In this document: piece after piece, positions 1 to 8,792 of the stretch
How the letters are laid out: the number at the start of each line of letters is the position of its first letter
Position numbering within the stretch: the first letter of the stretch is position 1
Assembly (NCBI GenBank): GCA_024276875.1
Contig: JAJRWL010000105.1
Span: forward strand, 1 to 36,767
Reading direction: 5' to 3'
Source: Gammaproteobacteria bacterium
GTDB lineage: Bacteria > Pseudomonadota > Gammaproteobacteria > Chromatiales > Chromatiaceae
Length of the DNA stretch: 36,767 nt
Made by a program: the position numbers and the translations under genes
The notes under the pieces: generated by a model
Seen by the model: the letters and a program-made list of their open reading frames with translations, nothing else
What the model was told of the DNA's origin: nothing
The model's database searches: none

Positions 1-411
1 CGCATGGCTATTCCGACGCGTTTTCGGGAAAGCTTGCGGTCTTGCTGTGCGTCACAGTTGGTGGTCACCGTGGACACCGCTTGTTGTCTGCTCATCTATC
101 CACTGCCGGAATGGCAAGAGATTGAACGTAAGCTGGTAAAGCTTCCCTCCTTTAATAAAACGGCTCGATATATACAGCGCATGTTGATAGGCAATGCCAC
201 TGAAGTAGAGATGGATGGGCAGGGGCGTATCCTGATATCCACCTCATTACGTAATTATGCCAAGTTGGAAAAGAAGGCCGTGATGATTGGGCAGGGGCAC
301 AAGTTTGAGCTGTGGAATGAAGAGAGTTGGAACAGCCAGCTGGATGAGTGGCAGGAGACGGATTTAGAGCAGTTGGATCTTCCGACTGATCTTGAAACGC
401 TCTCGATCTGA
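1..411 (+). CDS. mraZ: MraZ, cell division/cell wall cluster transcriptional regulator (5' partial)
   Basis: MraZ is a DNA-binding regulator that sits first in the dcw cluster and represses it in E. coli. The frame is open from base 1; the first codons (R-M-A-I-P-T-R-F-R-E) match the internal 'GR-sxPxRfRe' segment of the first SpoVT/AbrB-like half, so roughly 14 N-terminal residues and the promoter lie outside the window. The ATG at base 4 is therefore an internal Met, not a start. The second half carries the matching repeat (MDGQGRILIS, then GHKFELWNEESW), the family hallmark. The stop lies three bases before the rsmH start, as expected for a coupled operon. The call rests on the two AbrB-like repeats and on position. 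Confidence 0.95.
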   Translation, partial: RMAIPTRFRESLRSCCASQLVVTVDTACCLLIYPLPEWQEIERKLVKLPSFNKTARYIQRMLIGNATEVEMDGQGRILISTSLRNYAKLEKKAVMIGQGHKFELWNEESWNSQLDEWQETDLEQLDLPTDLETLSI

Positions 412-414
412 GTC

Positions 415-1350
415 ATGACAGAGACTCGGTCACATCAAGCTGTACTGCTGAATGAGGCAGTAGCAGCACTGAATATAAAGGAATCAGGGTGTTATATAGA
501 TGGCACCTTTGGGCGAGGAGGCCATAGTCAATTGATTATGCAGGCACTGGGGTCAAAAGGATGCCTGCTGGCAATAGATAAAGATTTGGCGGCTGTTGAA
601 TCAAGTCGTTCTCTTTTTGCAAATGATCACCGTTTTATCATTGAACAGGGTTCCTTTGCCATGCTGAGGCGGTTTACTGATCAGCACGGTTTGACCGGTA
701 AAGTAGATGGCATATTGCTTGATTTAGGTGTCTCATCACCTCAGCTGGATACAGCAGAACGTGGGTTTAGTTTCATGCAAGATGGTCCGTTGGATATGCG
801 CATGGATACGACAAGCGGCATGAGTGCGGCGGAATGGTTGGCTCAGGCAGAAGATCGTGAGATTGCCCAAGTGCTTAAAAACTATGGTGAAGAGCGTTTT
901 GCCAAGCGCATTGCGCGTGCCATTGTGGCGGCTCGTGCAGAGGCTGCCATTGAGTCAACAGGCCAGCTGGCCGCCATCATTGCACAAGCAAATCCAGTAA
1001 AAGAGCCGGGCCGTAACCACGCTACCCGAAGTTTTCAGGCAATCCGTATCTTTATTAATAGAGAGCTGGATGATCTTCATGATTGTTTAGACCAGGTGCT
1101 ACAGGTGTTGGCACTCGGTGGGCGTTTGGTTGTGATTAGCTTTCACTCTTTGGAAGATCGCATTGTAAAACGCTTTATGCGGAATCATGCGCGTGGAGAT
1201 GATTTTCCCGTGGGTGTGCCGGTCACACAAGACCAACTGCAACCGCGCTTGAAATTAATGAGCAAGGCGATTCGCCCCTCGGCCGCTGAAGTGGATCTGA
1301 ATCCGCGTTCAAGAAGTGCCGTACTGCGCGTGGCGGAGTGCCCATTATGA
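415..1350 (+). CDS. rsmH: 16S rRNA (cytosine1402-N4)-methyltransferase RsmH
   Basis: RsmH (formerly MraW) uses S-adenosylmethionine to methylate N4 of C1402 in the decoding centre of 16S rRNA. The 311-residue length is normal. The N-terminus [10 protein letters not shown], the SAM loop [10 protein letters not shown] (about residues 29-38), [12 protein letters not shown] and the C-terminal segment [19 protein letters not shown] are all typical of the family, as is [16 protein letters not shown]. The ATG starts three bases after the mraZ stop. The 3' end overlaps ftsL by the ATGA tetranucleotide, implying coupled translation. Nothing looks damaged. Confidence 0.97.
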   Translation: MTETRSHQAVLLNEAVAALNIKESGCYIDGTFGRGGHSQLIMQALGSKGCLLAIDKDLAAVESSRSLFANDHRFIIEQGSFAMLRRFTDQHGLTGKVDGILLDLGVSSPQLDTAERGFSFMQDGPLDMRMDTTSGMSAAEWLAQAEDREIAQVLKNYGEERFAKRIARAIVAARAEAAIESTGQLAAIIAQANPVKEPGRNHATRSFQAIRIFINRELDDLHDCLDQVLQVLALGGRLVVISFHSLEDRIVKRFMRNHARGDDFPVGVPVTQDQLQPRLKLMSKAIRPSAAEVDLNPRSRSAVLRVAECPL

Positions 1351-1619
1351 AGTATGGGTTGCCTATTTTAATGGGTTTTTTGCTGTTGGCTGTATTGGCT
1401 TCAGGTATTGGTGTGGTCTATGCCAAGTACATTAGCCGAAAATATTTTGTAGAGCTGCAAGTGTTGCTGGCAGCGCGTGATGCGGTGGATACTGAATGGG
1501 GTCGATTGCAATTGGAACAAAGTACCTGGGGCACGCATGGGCGGGTAGAGCGCCTGGCCAGAAAAAAGCTGGATATGCGTATGCCAACCGCCGCTGAAAT
1601 TGTGGTTATTGCCCCCTGA
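1347..1619 (+). CDS. ftsL: Cell division protein FtsL
   Basis: FtsL is a small bitopic divisome protein that pairs with FtsB and FtsQ in the periplasm and helps activate FtsWI. This 90-residue protein has a very short cytoplasmic start, one membrane segment (about residues 3-26, [16 protein letters not shown]...), then a periplasmic helix with heptad-like character and the typical [11 protein letters not shown] motif. I prefer the ATG at 1347 because it overlaps the rsmH stop as ATGA and has a CGGAG ribosome binding site eight bases upstream; a GTG at 1338 in the same frame would add three residues. Position between rsmH and ftsI supports the call for this poorly conserved family. Confidence 0.9.
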   Translation: MKYGLPILMGFLLLAVLASGIGVVYAKYISRKYFVELQVLLAARDAVDTEWGRLQLEQSTWGTHGRVERLARKKLDMRMPTAAEIVVIAP

Positions 1620-1621
1620 TA

Positions 1622-3388
1622 ATGGCTGCTAAGAAACGAAAAAAGCGCGCAATCCAGGCGCAAAAACAGCTCGAACTTGAGCTGCCTAGCTACGTGGGTC
1701 GGCGACGGATGCTGTTGGGTCTGTTGTCCGCTGCATTTTTGGTGTTGGTTGCAGGCGCAGTAGATCAGCATGTATTGAAGAAGGATTTTCTTCAGCACGA
1801 AGGCGAGCGTCGTCATCTGCGGGTAGTAGAAATACCTGCGCATAGAGGCATGATTACAGATCGTAATGGTGAGCCATTAGCCATTAGTACGCCGGTGGAT
1901 TCCATCTATGTTAATCCAAAATTATTCCATCCAGATCGAAAGACATTGGCGCAGTTAGAGAAAATTGTGGGTAAAAAATGGGGCGAATTGCGCCGCTTAT
2001 TGGCTCGTCATAGCACGCGGGGTTTTGTCTATCTGAAAAGACGGGCAAACCCTGATGTGGCGAATCGGGTCATGGCTTTAGCAGAGGAGCGTGATCTGAG
2101 TGGTATTGGATTGCAGCGAGAGTTTCGTCGCTACTACCCCGATGGCGAAGTGTTTGCACATGTAATTGGCTTTACCAATGTAGATGATAAAGGCCAGGAA
2201 GGGATGGAGCTGGCTTACGATGATTGGTTGGTTGGCAAGCCTGGAGCAAAAAGAGTCATACGGGATGGACGAGCCAGAGTGGTAAAGGATGTTGAGAGTA
2301 TTCGTGTACCAAGCCCAGGAAAGACACTGGTGCTTAGTCTGGATCGACGGTTGCAGTATTTGGCCTATCGGGAACTGAAGGCTGCTGTGCAACAGCAAAA
2401 GGCGCGTTCAGGTTCAGCGGTTATTTTGGATGTTCGCACCGGTGAGGTGTTAGCGATGGTTAATCAGCCATCATATAATCCCAATGGCTCACGCAGTGGC
2501 CGTGGTGGTGTGTTAAGAAATCGGGCATTAACCGATGTTTTTGAGCCAGGCTCAACCATGAAGCCCTTTGCTGTTATGGCGGCGATGGAGTTGGGGAGAA
2601 TAACGCCATCAACACTCATTGATACAGCACCAGGTACTTTGCGAGTGGGACATTCATGGGTTAAAGACCACCGTAATTACGGTGTGTTGGATGTGGCCAG
2701 TGTTATTCGTAAATCCAGCAATGTGGGGGTCAGTAAAATTGCGCTGGATCTGCCTCGGGAGGTGCTTTGGAAGGCCTATTCAGAGCTGGGTTTTGGGCAG
2801 GTAAGTGCCGCCAGTTTCCCGGGTGAATCAGCAGGGCGGTTAATTCCTTATCGGCAGTGGGCGCAAATTGATCAGGCCACGCTCTCTTTTGGATATGGCG
2901 TCGCAGTTACGCCGCTTCAATTGGCACAGGCCTATGGTGTCATGGCGGCAGATGGTCTGTTTCGCCCTGCCTCATTGCTGCGCCAAAAGCAGAGACCAGA
3001 AGGGCGGCAGATTATGAGCAAAACAACAGCCGTTGCGATGCGTAAGATGCTGGAAACCGTGGTCTCCTCTGAAGGTACAGCCCCTGCGGCTGCCGTGGCC
3101 GGTTATCGGGTGGGTGGTAAAACAGGCACGGTGAAAAAATCAATTGTAGGCGGTTATGCCGATGATCGCTATCTGGCTGTATTTGCAGGATTGGCTCCCG
3201 TGAGCAATCCACGCTTGGTGATGGTTGTTATGTTGAATGAACCCTCAGCGGGTAAATTTTATGGTGGGCAGGTGGCGGCTCCCGTATTTTCAAAAATTAT
3301 GGCCGGTGCTTTGCGTTTGCTCAATATTGCACCTGATGCCTTAGAGACCCCCGGGGTGCGGCTTGCGGGTGGGATGGTGCAACCATGA
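1622..3388 (+). CDS. ftsI: Peptidoglycan D,D-transpeptidase FtsI (PBP3)
   Basis: FtsI is the septal class B penicillin-binding protein that crosslinks peptidoglycan together with the glycosyltransferase FtsW. The 588 residues begin with a basic cytoplasmic tail (AAKKRKKRA), one membrane anchor (about 29-47), a pedestal domain containing the RGMITDRNGEPLA motif, then the transpeptidase domain. The three active-site motifs are intact: STMK with nucleophile Ser311, SSN at 365-367, and KTG at 500-502. Spacing matches E. coli PBP3. The gene begins two bases after ftsL and overlaps murE by ATGA. The C-terminus is slightly longer than the catalytic core and ends in GGMVQP. Confidence 0.97.
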   Translation: MAAKKRKKRAIQAQKQLELELPSYVGRRRMLLGLLSAAFLVLVAGAVDQHVLKKDFLQHEGERRHLRVVEIPAHRGMITDRNGEPLAISTPVDSIYVNPKLFHPDRKTLAQLEKIVGKKWGELRRLLARHSTRGFVYLKRRANPDVANRVMALAEERDLSGIGLQREFRRYYPDGEVFAHVIGFTNVDDKGQEGMELAYDDWLVGKPGAKRVIRDGRARVVKDVESIRVPSPGKTLVLSLDRRLQYLAYRELKAAVQQQKARSGSAVILDVRTGEVLAMVNQPSYNPNGSRSGRGGVLRNRALTDVFEPGSTMKPFAVMAAMELGRITPSTLIDTAPGTLRVGHSWVKDHRNYGVLDVASVIRKSSNVGVSKIALDLPREVLWKAYSELGFGQVSAASFPGESAGRLIPYRQWAQIDQATLSFGYGVAVTPLQLAQAYGVMAADGLFRPASLLRQKQRPEGRQIMSKTTAVAMRKMLETVVSSEGTAPAAAVAGYRVGGKTGTVKKSIVGGYADDRYLAVFAGLAPVSNPRLVMVVMLNEPSAGKFYGGQVAAPVFSKIMAGALRLLNIAPDALETPGVRLAGGMVQP

Positions 3389-4926
3389 TGGCAGCTCAAT
3401 TGATTGATCGTCAGTGGTATCTTTCAACATTACTCTTCCACAAGGTGAAGGTAACACCCATACAGGATCGAGCGATCTCCGCGATTACAATGGATAGCCG
3501 CAACGTCTCATCGGGCAGTCTGTTTATTGCCTGCGCCGGTGATACACATCATGGATTGGATTTTGTATTGCAGGCTTTGGAGAATGGCGCTGTTGCTATT
3601 GTGTGCGAGCCGGGTGGCTATTGGCCGCAACCTCAAATTGATGCCTTGGCAACGGAGATCGCCGTGCCGTTGTTTGCTCTGGAGGGGCTGAGCCAGCAGG
3701 TGAGTCAGATCGCCTCCCGCTTTTATGGCGAACCCAGCCGAGATATGAAGATGATCGGTGTGACGGGCACTAATGATAAAACCAGTTGCAGTCAGTTCTT
3801 GGCTGAAGCCCTGCAGGGCACGATGCCTTGTGGCATTGTGGGTACGCTGGGGAGTGGCTTTCCAGGTGCTTTGCAGGCAGGTACTCACACAACCCCCGAG
3901 CCGGTAGTGCTACAGTCTACATTGGCCAATCTGAGGGAGCAGGGCGCACAAGCTGTGGTAATGGAGGTCTCCTCTCATGGGTTGGATCAGGGGCGTGCGG
4001 CTGCCGTCCATTTTGATTGTGCGGTGCTGACCAATCTCAGTCGGGATCATCTTGATTTTCATGGTGACATGGCTCGTTATGCTGCTGCCAAGCAACGCCT
4101 GTTTGAGACCCCAGGGTTAAGATGTGCCGTATTGAATCTGGATGATGCCTTTGGTTGGTCTCTGCTGGAGATCCTGCCTGATACGGTACAGGCAGTGGCC
4201 TATGGCCTATCACGCCCAGATGCCCCTCTGCCAAGCCATGTTAAAGATTGGGTGTGGGGTTGCGAGATTCAACCCACACCAACAGGGATGCATATCCAGT
4301 TTGAGAGCAGTTGGGGCGCAGGTGCTTTTGATAGCATGCTGTTAGGGCGATTCAATGCCAGTAATCTACTGGCCGTGCTGGCGGTATTGCTACAGCAGGG
4401 AATGCCAATGGCAACAGCACTTCAGCGACTGGCTGAATTACACACAGTCCCAGGCCGTATGGAGTGTTTTGGTGGTGGAGATCAGCCGCTGGTTGTCGTT
4501 GATTATGCCCATACACCAGACGCGCTGGAGCAGGCCATTACCGCATTACGCCCATACACATTAGGTCAGCTGACGTGCTTGTTTGGCTGCGGCGGTGACC
4601 GTGATCAGGGCAAGCGCCCACAGATGGGAGCCATTGCAGAGCGCCTCTGTGACAGGGTAATTGTGACTGATGACAATCCTCGTAGTGAGGATGGTGATCA
4701 GATTATTGCTGACATTCTATCGGTTGTGACTCAGCCGGATGCCATACAGATCGAACGTAATCGTGCAGAAGCGATTAGCGGCGCAATAGCGACAGCCGCC
4801 GCAGGTGATCTGCTGCTGGTCAGTGGTAAAGGGCATGAGACAATCCAGCAGTGCGGCGATATCTGCCTTTATTTCAGTGACCGTGAGCAGGTGCAGAAGG
4901 TGCTGGCCAGAAAGGTGAGCCGGTGA
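3385..4926 (+). CDS. murE: UDP-MurNAc-L-Ala-D-Glu:meso-diaminopimelate ligase MurE
   Basis: MurE adds the third residue of the peptidoglycan stem peptide in the cytoplasm, using ATP. The 513 residues cover the three Mur ligase domains. The DNPR motif (430-433) that reads the free end of meso-diaminopimelate is present, so the substrate is mDAP rather than lysine. YAAAK, HTPDAL, and GCGGDRD are also typical. Odd: the ATP-binding P-loop reads GTNDKTS, with Asp131 where the family has Gly (usual GTNGKT); the codon is GAT at 3775-3777, one transition away from GGT. This may lower or abolish activity, or be a sequence error. The start overlaps ftsI (ATGATGG) and the end overlaps murF as GTGA. Confidence 0.95.
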   Translation: MMAAQLIDRQWYLSTLLFHKVKVTPIQDRAISAITMDSRNVSSGSLFIACAGDTHHGLDFVLQALENGAVAIVCEPGGYWPQPQIDALATEIAVPLFALEGLSQQVSQIASRFYGEPSRDMKMIGVTGTNDKTSCSQFLAEALQGTMPCGIVGTLGSGFPGALQAGTHTTPEPVVLQSTLANLREQGAQAVVMEVSSHGLDQGRAAAVHFDCAVLTNLSRDHLDFHGDMARYAAAKQRLFETPGLRCAVLNLDDAFGWSLLEILPDTVQAVAYGLSRPDAPLPSHVKDWVWGCEIQPTPTGMHIQFESSWGAGAFDSMLLGRFNASNLLAVLAVLLQQGMPMATALQRLAELHTVPGRMECFGGGDQPLVVVDYAHTPDALEQAITALRPYTLGQLTCLFGCGGDRDQGKRPQMGAIAERLCDRVIVTDDNPRSEDGDQIIADILSVVTQPDAIQIERNRAEAISGAIATAAAGDLLLVSGKGHETIQQCGDICLYFSDREQVQKVLARKVSR

Positions 4927-6290
4927 TCTCTTTCTCACTGACTCAGACTGCAAGGCTGCTCAATGGTCATGTTGTGGGGGCGGATGCCTCTTTTGCATCG
5001 GTCAGTACAGATAGCCGTACCCTTGCAAAAGGCGATCTGTTTGTCGCCTTGCAGGGGCCAAATTTTGATGGTCATGCACACCTGAATCAGGCGCAGATAA
5101 AAGGCGCTGTGGCTGCCATGGTAAGTCGGCAGGTTGAGAGTGATCTACCGCAGCTACAGGTTGCTGACACGCGCTTGGGGTTGGGTGAATTAGCGGCACA
5201 CTGGCGGCAGGCCAGTCGCGCCAAAGTGGTGGCAGTAACAGGGAGCAATGGCAAGACCACCGTAAAGGAGATGATTGCAGCTATCCTCTCTCAGCAGGGG
5301 CAGACATTGGCCACGCTCGGTAATCTGAATAATGACATTGGGTTGCCGTTGACACTGCTGCGGCTACAGGATGAAGCCTATGCCGTGGTGGAGCTGGGAG
5401 CTAATCACTCGGGTGAGATCAAATGCCTGAGTGATATTGCCCAACCCAATATCGCCCTGCTGAACAATGCAGGCAGCGCCCATCTGGAAGGCTTTGGTTC
5501 ACTGGAAGGGGTGGCCAGGGCAAAGGCGGAGATCATCTCTGGTTTGGCTGAGGATGGGATCTTTGTATTTAATGCTGATGACCCCTGGTCAGGCCTCTGG
5601 CGTGAGCTTGCGGTAGAGCATGCTATTTGTACCTTTGGGCTAGAGACTGAAGCGGATGTCAGCAGCCCTAAAGCAGAGATTGAAACACGCTGGGATGCAT
5701 CCAGTTTCACCACGCGCTTCCCTGTAAAAACGCCACGGGGGGCGGTTGAGATTGATCTGCCGCTGGTCGGTTACCACAACCGGATGAATGCATTGGCTGC
5801 CATTGCAACAACCCAATTAATGGGTGTCAGTTTGCAGCAGATTCGTGATGGTTTGATGGGGCTGCGGCCTGTGCCAGGGCGGTTGCAATTCTGTATTGGT
5901 AAAGATGGTATTTGCGTCATTGATGACAGTTACAACGCCAATCCTGCTTCTGTAGCTGCGGCTATTGCCGTATTGGCTACTGCACCAGGGCGTCAAATTT
6001 TGGTGTTGGGTGACTTGGCTGAGTTGGGTCAAGAGGCGGTGCAGCTGCATAAAACGCTGGGGCAGCAAATCCGTGCAGCATGGATTAAAAATCTCTACTG
6101 TCTGGGTGAGTTATCGAGTGCTACTGCGGAGGGTTTTGGTGAGGGTGCAGCGCTATTTCAAAACCATGATGCACTGATTTCTGCATTGAATGAAATATTA
6201 ATTGAAGGCGATACGGTATTGGTAAAAGGCTCTCGCAGTGCTCGGATGGAAAGGGTAGTCGATGCATTAGTAATAGGGGCTGGAGACTAA
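4923..6290 (+). CDS. murF: UDP-MurNAc-tripeptide:D-alanyl-D-alanine ligase MurF
   Basis: MurF attaches D-Ala-D-Ala (made by Ddl, encoded downstream) to the UDP-MurNAc-tripeptide, completing the cytoplasmic precursor. The 455-residue length is normal. The P-loop GSNGKTT is intact at residues 107-113, followed by [14 protein letters not shown], the [10 protein letters not shown] segment and [13 protein letters not shown], all diagnostic. The start is GTG at 4923, overlapping the murE stop as GTGA. The stop is one base before the mraY start. No lesion seen. Confidence 0.97.
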   Translation: MISFSLTQTARLLNGHVVGADASFASVSTDSRTLAKGDLFVALQGPNFDGHAHLNQAQIKGAVAAMVSRQVESDLPQLQVADTRLGLGELAAHWRQASRAKVVAVTGSNGKTTVKEMIAAILSQQGQTLATLGNLNNDIGLPLTLLRLQDEAYAVVELGANHSGEIKCLSDIAQPNIALLNNAGSAHLEGFGSLEGVARAKAEIISGLAEDGIFVFNADDPWSGLWRELAVEHAICTFGLETEADVSSPKAEIETRWDASSFTTRFPVKTPRGAVEIDLPLVGYHNRMNALAAIATTQLMGVSLQQIRDGLMGLRPVPGRLQFCIGKDGICVIDDSYNANPASVAAAIAVLATAPGRQILVLGDLAELGQEAVQLHKTLGQQIRAAWIKNLYCLGELSSATAEGFGEGAALFQNHDALISALNEILIEGDTVLVKGSRSARMERVVDALVIGAGD

Positions 6291-6291
6291 A

Positions 6292-7377
6292 ATGCTGGTC
6301 TATCTTGCTGATTATCTAACCCAGTATCACAGTGGCTTTAATGTCTTCCAATACTTGACGTTGCGCGCGATTTTGGGTGTGTTGACCGCATTGATTATCT
6401 CTTTTGTCGTGGGGCCGATCATGATTCGTCGCCTCAGCTTTCATCAGATTGGACAGAGTATCCGAAATGATGGTCCTGAGAGTCATCTCTCTAAGGCAGG
6501 CACACCCACAATGGGTGGCACTTTGCTACTGGTGGCCGTGGTGGTAAGCACCTTTCTTTGGTCGGATCTGGCTAATCGTTATGTCTGGGTGTTGATGATT
6601 GTGACGCTACTGTTTGGTGCCATTGGCTTTGTTGATGACTACAAAAAAATAGCGCTGAAGAACTCCACAGGGCTCGCGGCTCGACAAAAATATCTGTGGC
6701 AATCAATTGCTGGATTTGGTGCGGTCTGCTTTCTTTATGCAACAGCTTCATTGCCAGCAGAGACCCAACTGATCATCCCTTTTTATAAAGATATCATCAT
6801 AGATCTTGGTTTCTTTGGCTTTGTGGTGCTGGGCTATTTTGTGATTGTAGGCACCAGCAATGCGGTCAATCTGACGGATGGGCTGGATGGATTGGCCATT
6901 ATGCCGACGGTGTTGGTCTCTGGTGCTTTGGGGATCTTTGTCTATGTCTCTGGGCATGCGTCCTTTTCTGATTATCTAATGCTGCCCTATCTGCCGGGGG
7001 TGGGTGAGGCGGTTGTTTTTTGTGGCGCTTTGGTTGGCGCTGGATTGGGGTTTTTGTGGTTTAACGCTTATCCCGCTCAGGTGTTTATGGGCGATGTGGG
7101 TGCGCTGGCACTGGGGGCGGCCTTGGGGTTGTTGGCCGTTATTGTACGTCAGGAGTTGGTGCTGTTGATTATGGGTGGCGTGTTTGTGGTGGAGACAATC
7201 TCGGTGATCTTGCAGGTGGCCTCTTTCAAACTGACGGGGCGACGCATCTTTCGTATGGCTCCCCTGCATCATCACTATGAATTGAAGGGGTGGCCTGAGC
7301 CACGCATTATTGTGCGGTTTTGGATTATTACCGTAATCCTGGTATTGATCGGGCTTGCGAGCCTGAAGATCCGTTGA
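6292..7377 (+). CDS. mraY: Phospho-N-acetylmuramoyl-pentapeptide transferase MraY
   Basis: MraY transfers phospho-MurNAc-pentapeptide onto undecaprenyl phosphate to make lipid I in the inner membrane. At 361 residues it matches the family, with about ten hydrophobic segments. Key motifs are intact: FVDDYKK (aspartate pair), [29 protein letters not shown], and the histidine-rich loop [15 protein letters not shown]. The N-terminus [26 protein letters not shown] is the usual one for proteobacterial MraY. The gene follows murF by one base. It is followed by 26 bases before the natural murD start. Confidence 0.97.
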   Translation: MLVYLADYLTQYHSGFNVFQYLTLRAILGVLTALIISFVVGPIMIRRLSFHQIGQSIRNDGPESHLSKAGTPTMGGTLLLVAVVVSTFLWSDLANRYVWVLMIVTLLFGAIGFVDDYKKIALKNSTGLAARQKYLWQSIAGFGAVCFLYATASLPAETQLIIPFYKDIIIDLGFFGFVVLGYFVIVGTSNAVNLTDGLDGLAIMPTVLVSGALGIFVYVSGHASFSDYLMLPYLPGVGEAVVFCGALVGAGLGFLWFNAYPAQVFMGDVGALALGAALGLLAVIVRQELVLLIMGGVFVVETISVILQVASFKLTGRRIFRMAPLHHHYELKGWPEPRIIVRFWIITVILVLIGLASLKIR

Positions 7378-7403
7378 TTCTTAATTGTGACATACAGATT
7401 GAT

Positions 7404-7487
7404 ATGAATAGCGACGCGATAGAGCTGGTAAAGCATACATCGTCAGTGACGGCGGAGGTGCCCCGAACCCTGATTGTGGGATGAGGG
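7404..7487 (+). pseudogene. murD: N-terminal 28 codons of murD, closed by an in-frame TGA
   Basis: The murD frame extends upstream of the ATG at 7488 to an ATG at 7404. It reads MNSDAIELVKHTSSVTAE, then VPRTLIVG, a stop codon TGA at 7482-7484, then GMTGLSCARYL in the same frame. This is the normal start of a MurD protein (the first beta strand and the GxGxTGxS nucleotide loop, usually VGLGxTG), with the stop in place of the residue between the two glycines. No shift in frame is needed, so one base change would restore a 462-residue MurD. TGA is used as a normal stop by many genes here, so the code is not altered. It is either a real nonsense mutation or a sequence error. Confidence 0.8.
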
Positions 7488-8792
7488 ATGACGGGACTCT
7501 CTTGCGCTCGCTACCTGCAAGAGCGAAATGTGCCTGTCGTTATTATAGATAGTCGGTCAAACCCACCGGGTCTGTCTGAATTGCAAGAGGATATGTTGGG
7601 TGTGTCGGTGGTTACGGGGGGCTTTGATTCGCGGGTGTTTGCTTCAGCTGAGCGATTGGTGGTCAGCCCTGGGGTATCAATAGATGAACCACAAATTCAA
7701 GCGGCACGTAAGCGTGGTGTTGAGGTGCTGGGTGATATCGAACTGTTTGCGCGTGAGGCAAAGGCACCGGTAGTGGCTATTACCGGTTCAAACGGTAAAA
7801 GTACCGTGACGGCGCTGCTGGGTGAGATGGCGCGTCATGCAGGAAAAGAGAGTGCTGTCGGGGGCAATATTGGCCTGCCTGCTTTGGATCTGCTGTCAGA
7901 TAAAAATGAGCTGTATATTCTTGAACTGTCTAGTTTTCAACTTGAAACTACTTACTCACTAAAACCGAGGGTTGCAGTCGTACTGAATGTATCGGCAGAT
8001 CACCTTGATCGCTATGATGGCATTGAGGGCTATGCCACAACCAAGGGTGCAATCTACAAAGGGGCTGATATTCGCGTATTTAATCAGGATGACCCCAAGG
8101 TGATGGCCATGTGTGGCCAGCCGCAGGTAGGCGATCTCTTTTTTACGCTGCAAGAACCTGATAACGCCAATGTGTTTGGTATTTGTTTGTGGGATGGCAA
8201 GCCGTGGCTATGTCGAGGCCAACAAGCGCTGCTACCGACGACAGAGCTACAGCTTCCTGGCCAACATAATCTGGCCAATGCGCTAGCTGCACTGGCAATG
8301 GGGGTGGCTCTGGAACTTCCCATGCCCAGCATGCTTGAGACGTTATGCACCTTTCGTGGATTACCCCATCGTACCCAATTGATTGCAGAGCATGCTGGCG
8401 TGCGTTGGTACAACGACTCCAAGGCGACCAATGTCGGTGCTTGCATCGCAGCGCTGGAAGGGATGAAAGATGGCGTTGATCAGATTGTGCTGATTGCGGG
8501 CGGTGAGAGTAAGGATGCGGACTTCTTAGAATTGGCAGCAGTGGTTAAACATACAGTGCGAGCGGTTGTGCTCATGGGACAAGATGCGGCACTGATAGAA
8601 GATGCGCTGGATGGCATCGTACCTGTGACCCAAGCTGCGGATATGGATGCAGCGGTTAAATGTGCGGATGAGCTGGCCAAGCCTGGTGATGCTGTGCTGC
8701 TCTCTCCGGCCTGTGCCAGCTTTGATATGTTTCGTGGCTTTGAGCATCGAGGTAACTGCTTTATTGAGGCGGTGCAGAGGCTAACGGCATGA
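7488..8792 (+). CDS. murD: UDP-MurNAc-L-alanine:D-glutamate ligase MurD (frame downstream of an in-frame TGA)
   Basis: MurD adds D-glutamate to UDP-MurNAc-L-Ala. From the ATG at 7488 the 434 residues contain everything except the first beta strand and glycine loop, which lie upstream of the TGA at 7482-7484. The P-loop GSNGKST is intact (128-134 in full-length numbering), followed by GGNIGLPALDLL, ELSSFQLETT, NVSADHLDRYDG, and LPHRTQLIAEHAGVRWYNDSKATN, all diagnostic. A protein starting at 7488 would lack part of the UDP-binding domain and I would not expect it to fold normally. As the only MurD visible in an otherwise intact cluster, a sequence error is likely. The stop overlaps the ftsW ATG as ATGA. 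Confidence 0.92.
   Translation: MTGLSCARYLQERNVPVVIIDSRSNPPGLSELQEDMLGVSVVTGGFDSRVFASAERLVVSPGVSIDEPQIQAARKRGVEVLGDIELFAREAKAPVVAITGSNGKSTVTALLGEMARHAGKESAVGGNIGLPALDLLSDKNELYILELSSFQLETTYSLKPRVAVVLNVSADHLDRYDGIEGYATTKGAIYKGADIRVFNQDDPKVMAMCGQPQVGDLFFTLQEPDNANVFGICLWDGKPWLCRGQQALLPTTELQLPGQHNLANALAALAMGVALELPMPSMLETLCTFRGLPHRTQLIAEHAGVRWYNDSKATNVGACIAALEGMKDGVDQIVLIAGGESKDADFLELAAVVKHTVRAVVLMGQDAALIEDALDGIVPVTQAADMDAAVKCADELAKPGDAVLLSPACASFDMFRGFEHRGNCFIEAVQRLTA

Noticed and set aside
7482-7484. TGA in murD read as selenocysteine or as tryptophan
   Set aside because: The position is not a Cys in MurD homologues, no SECIS-like hairpin was noted just after it, and many genes here end in TGA, so the code is standard.
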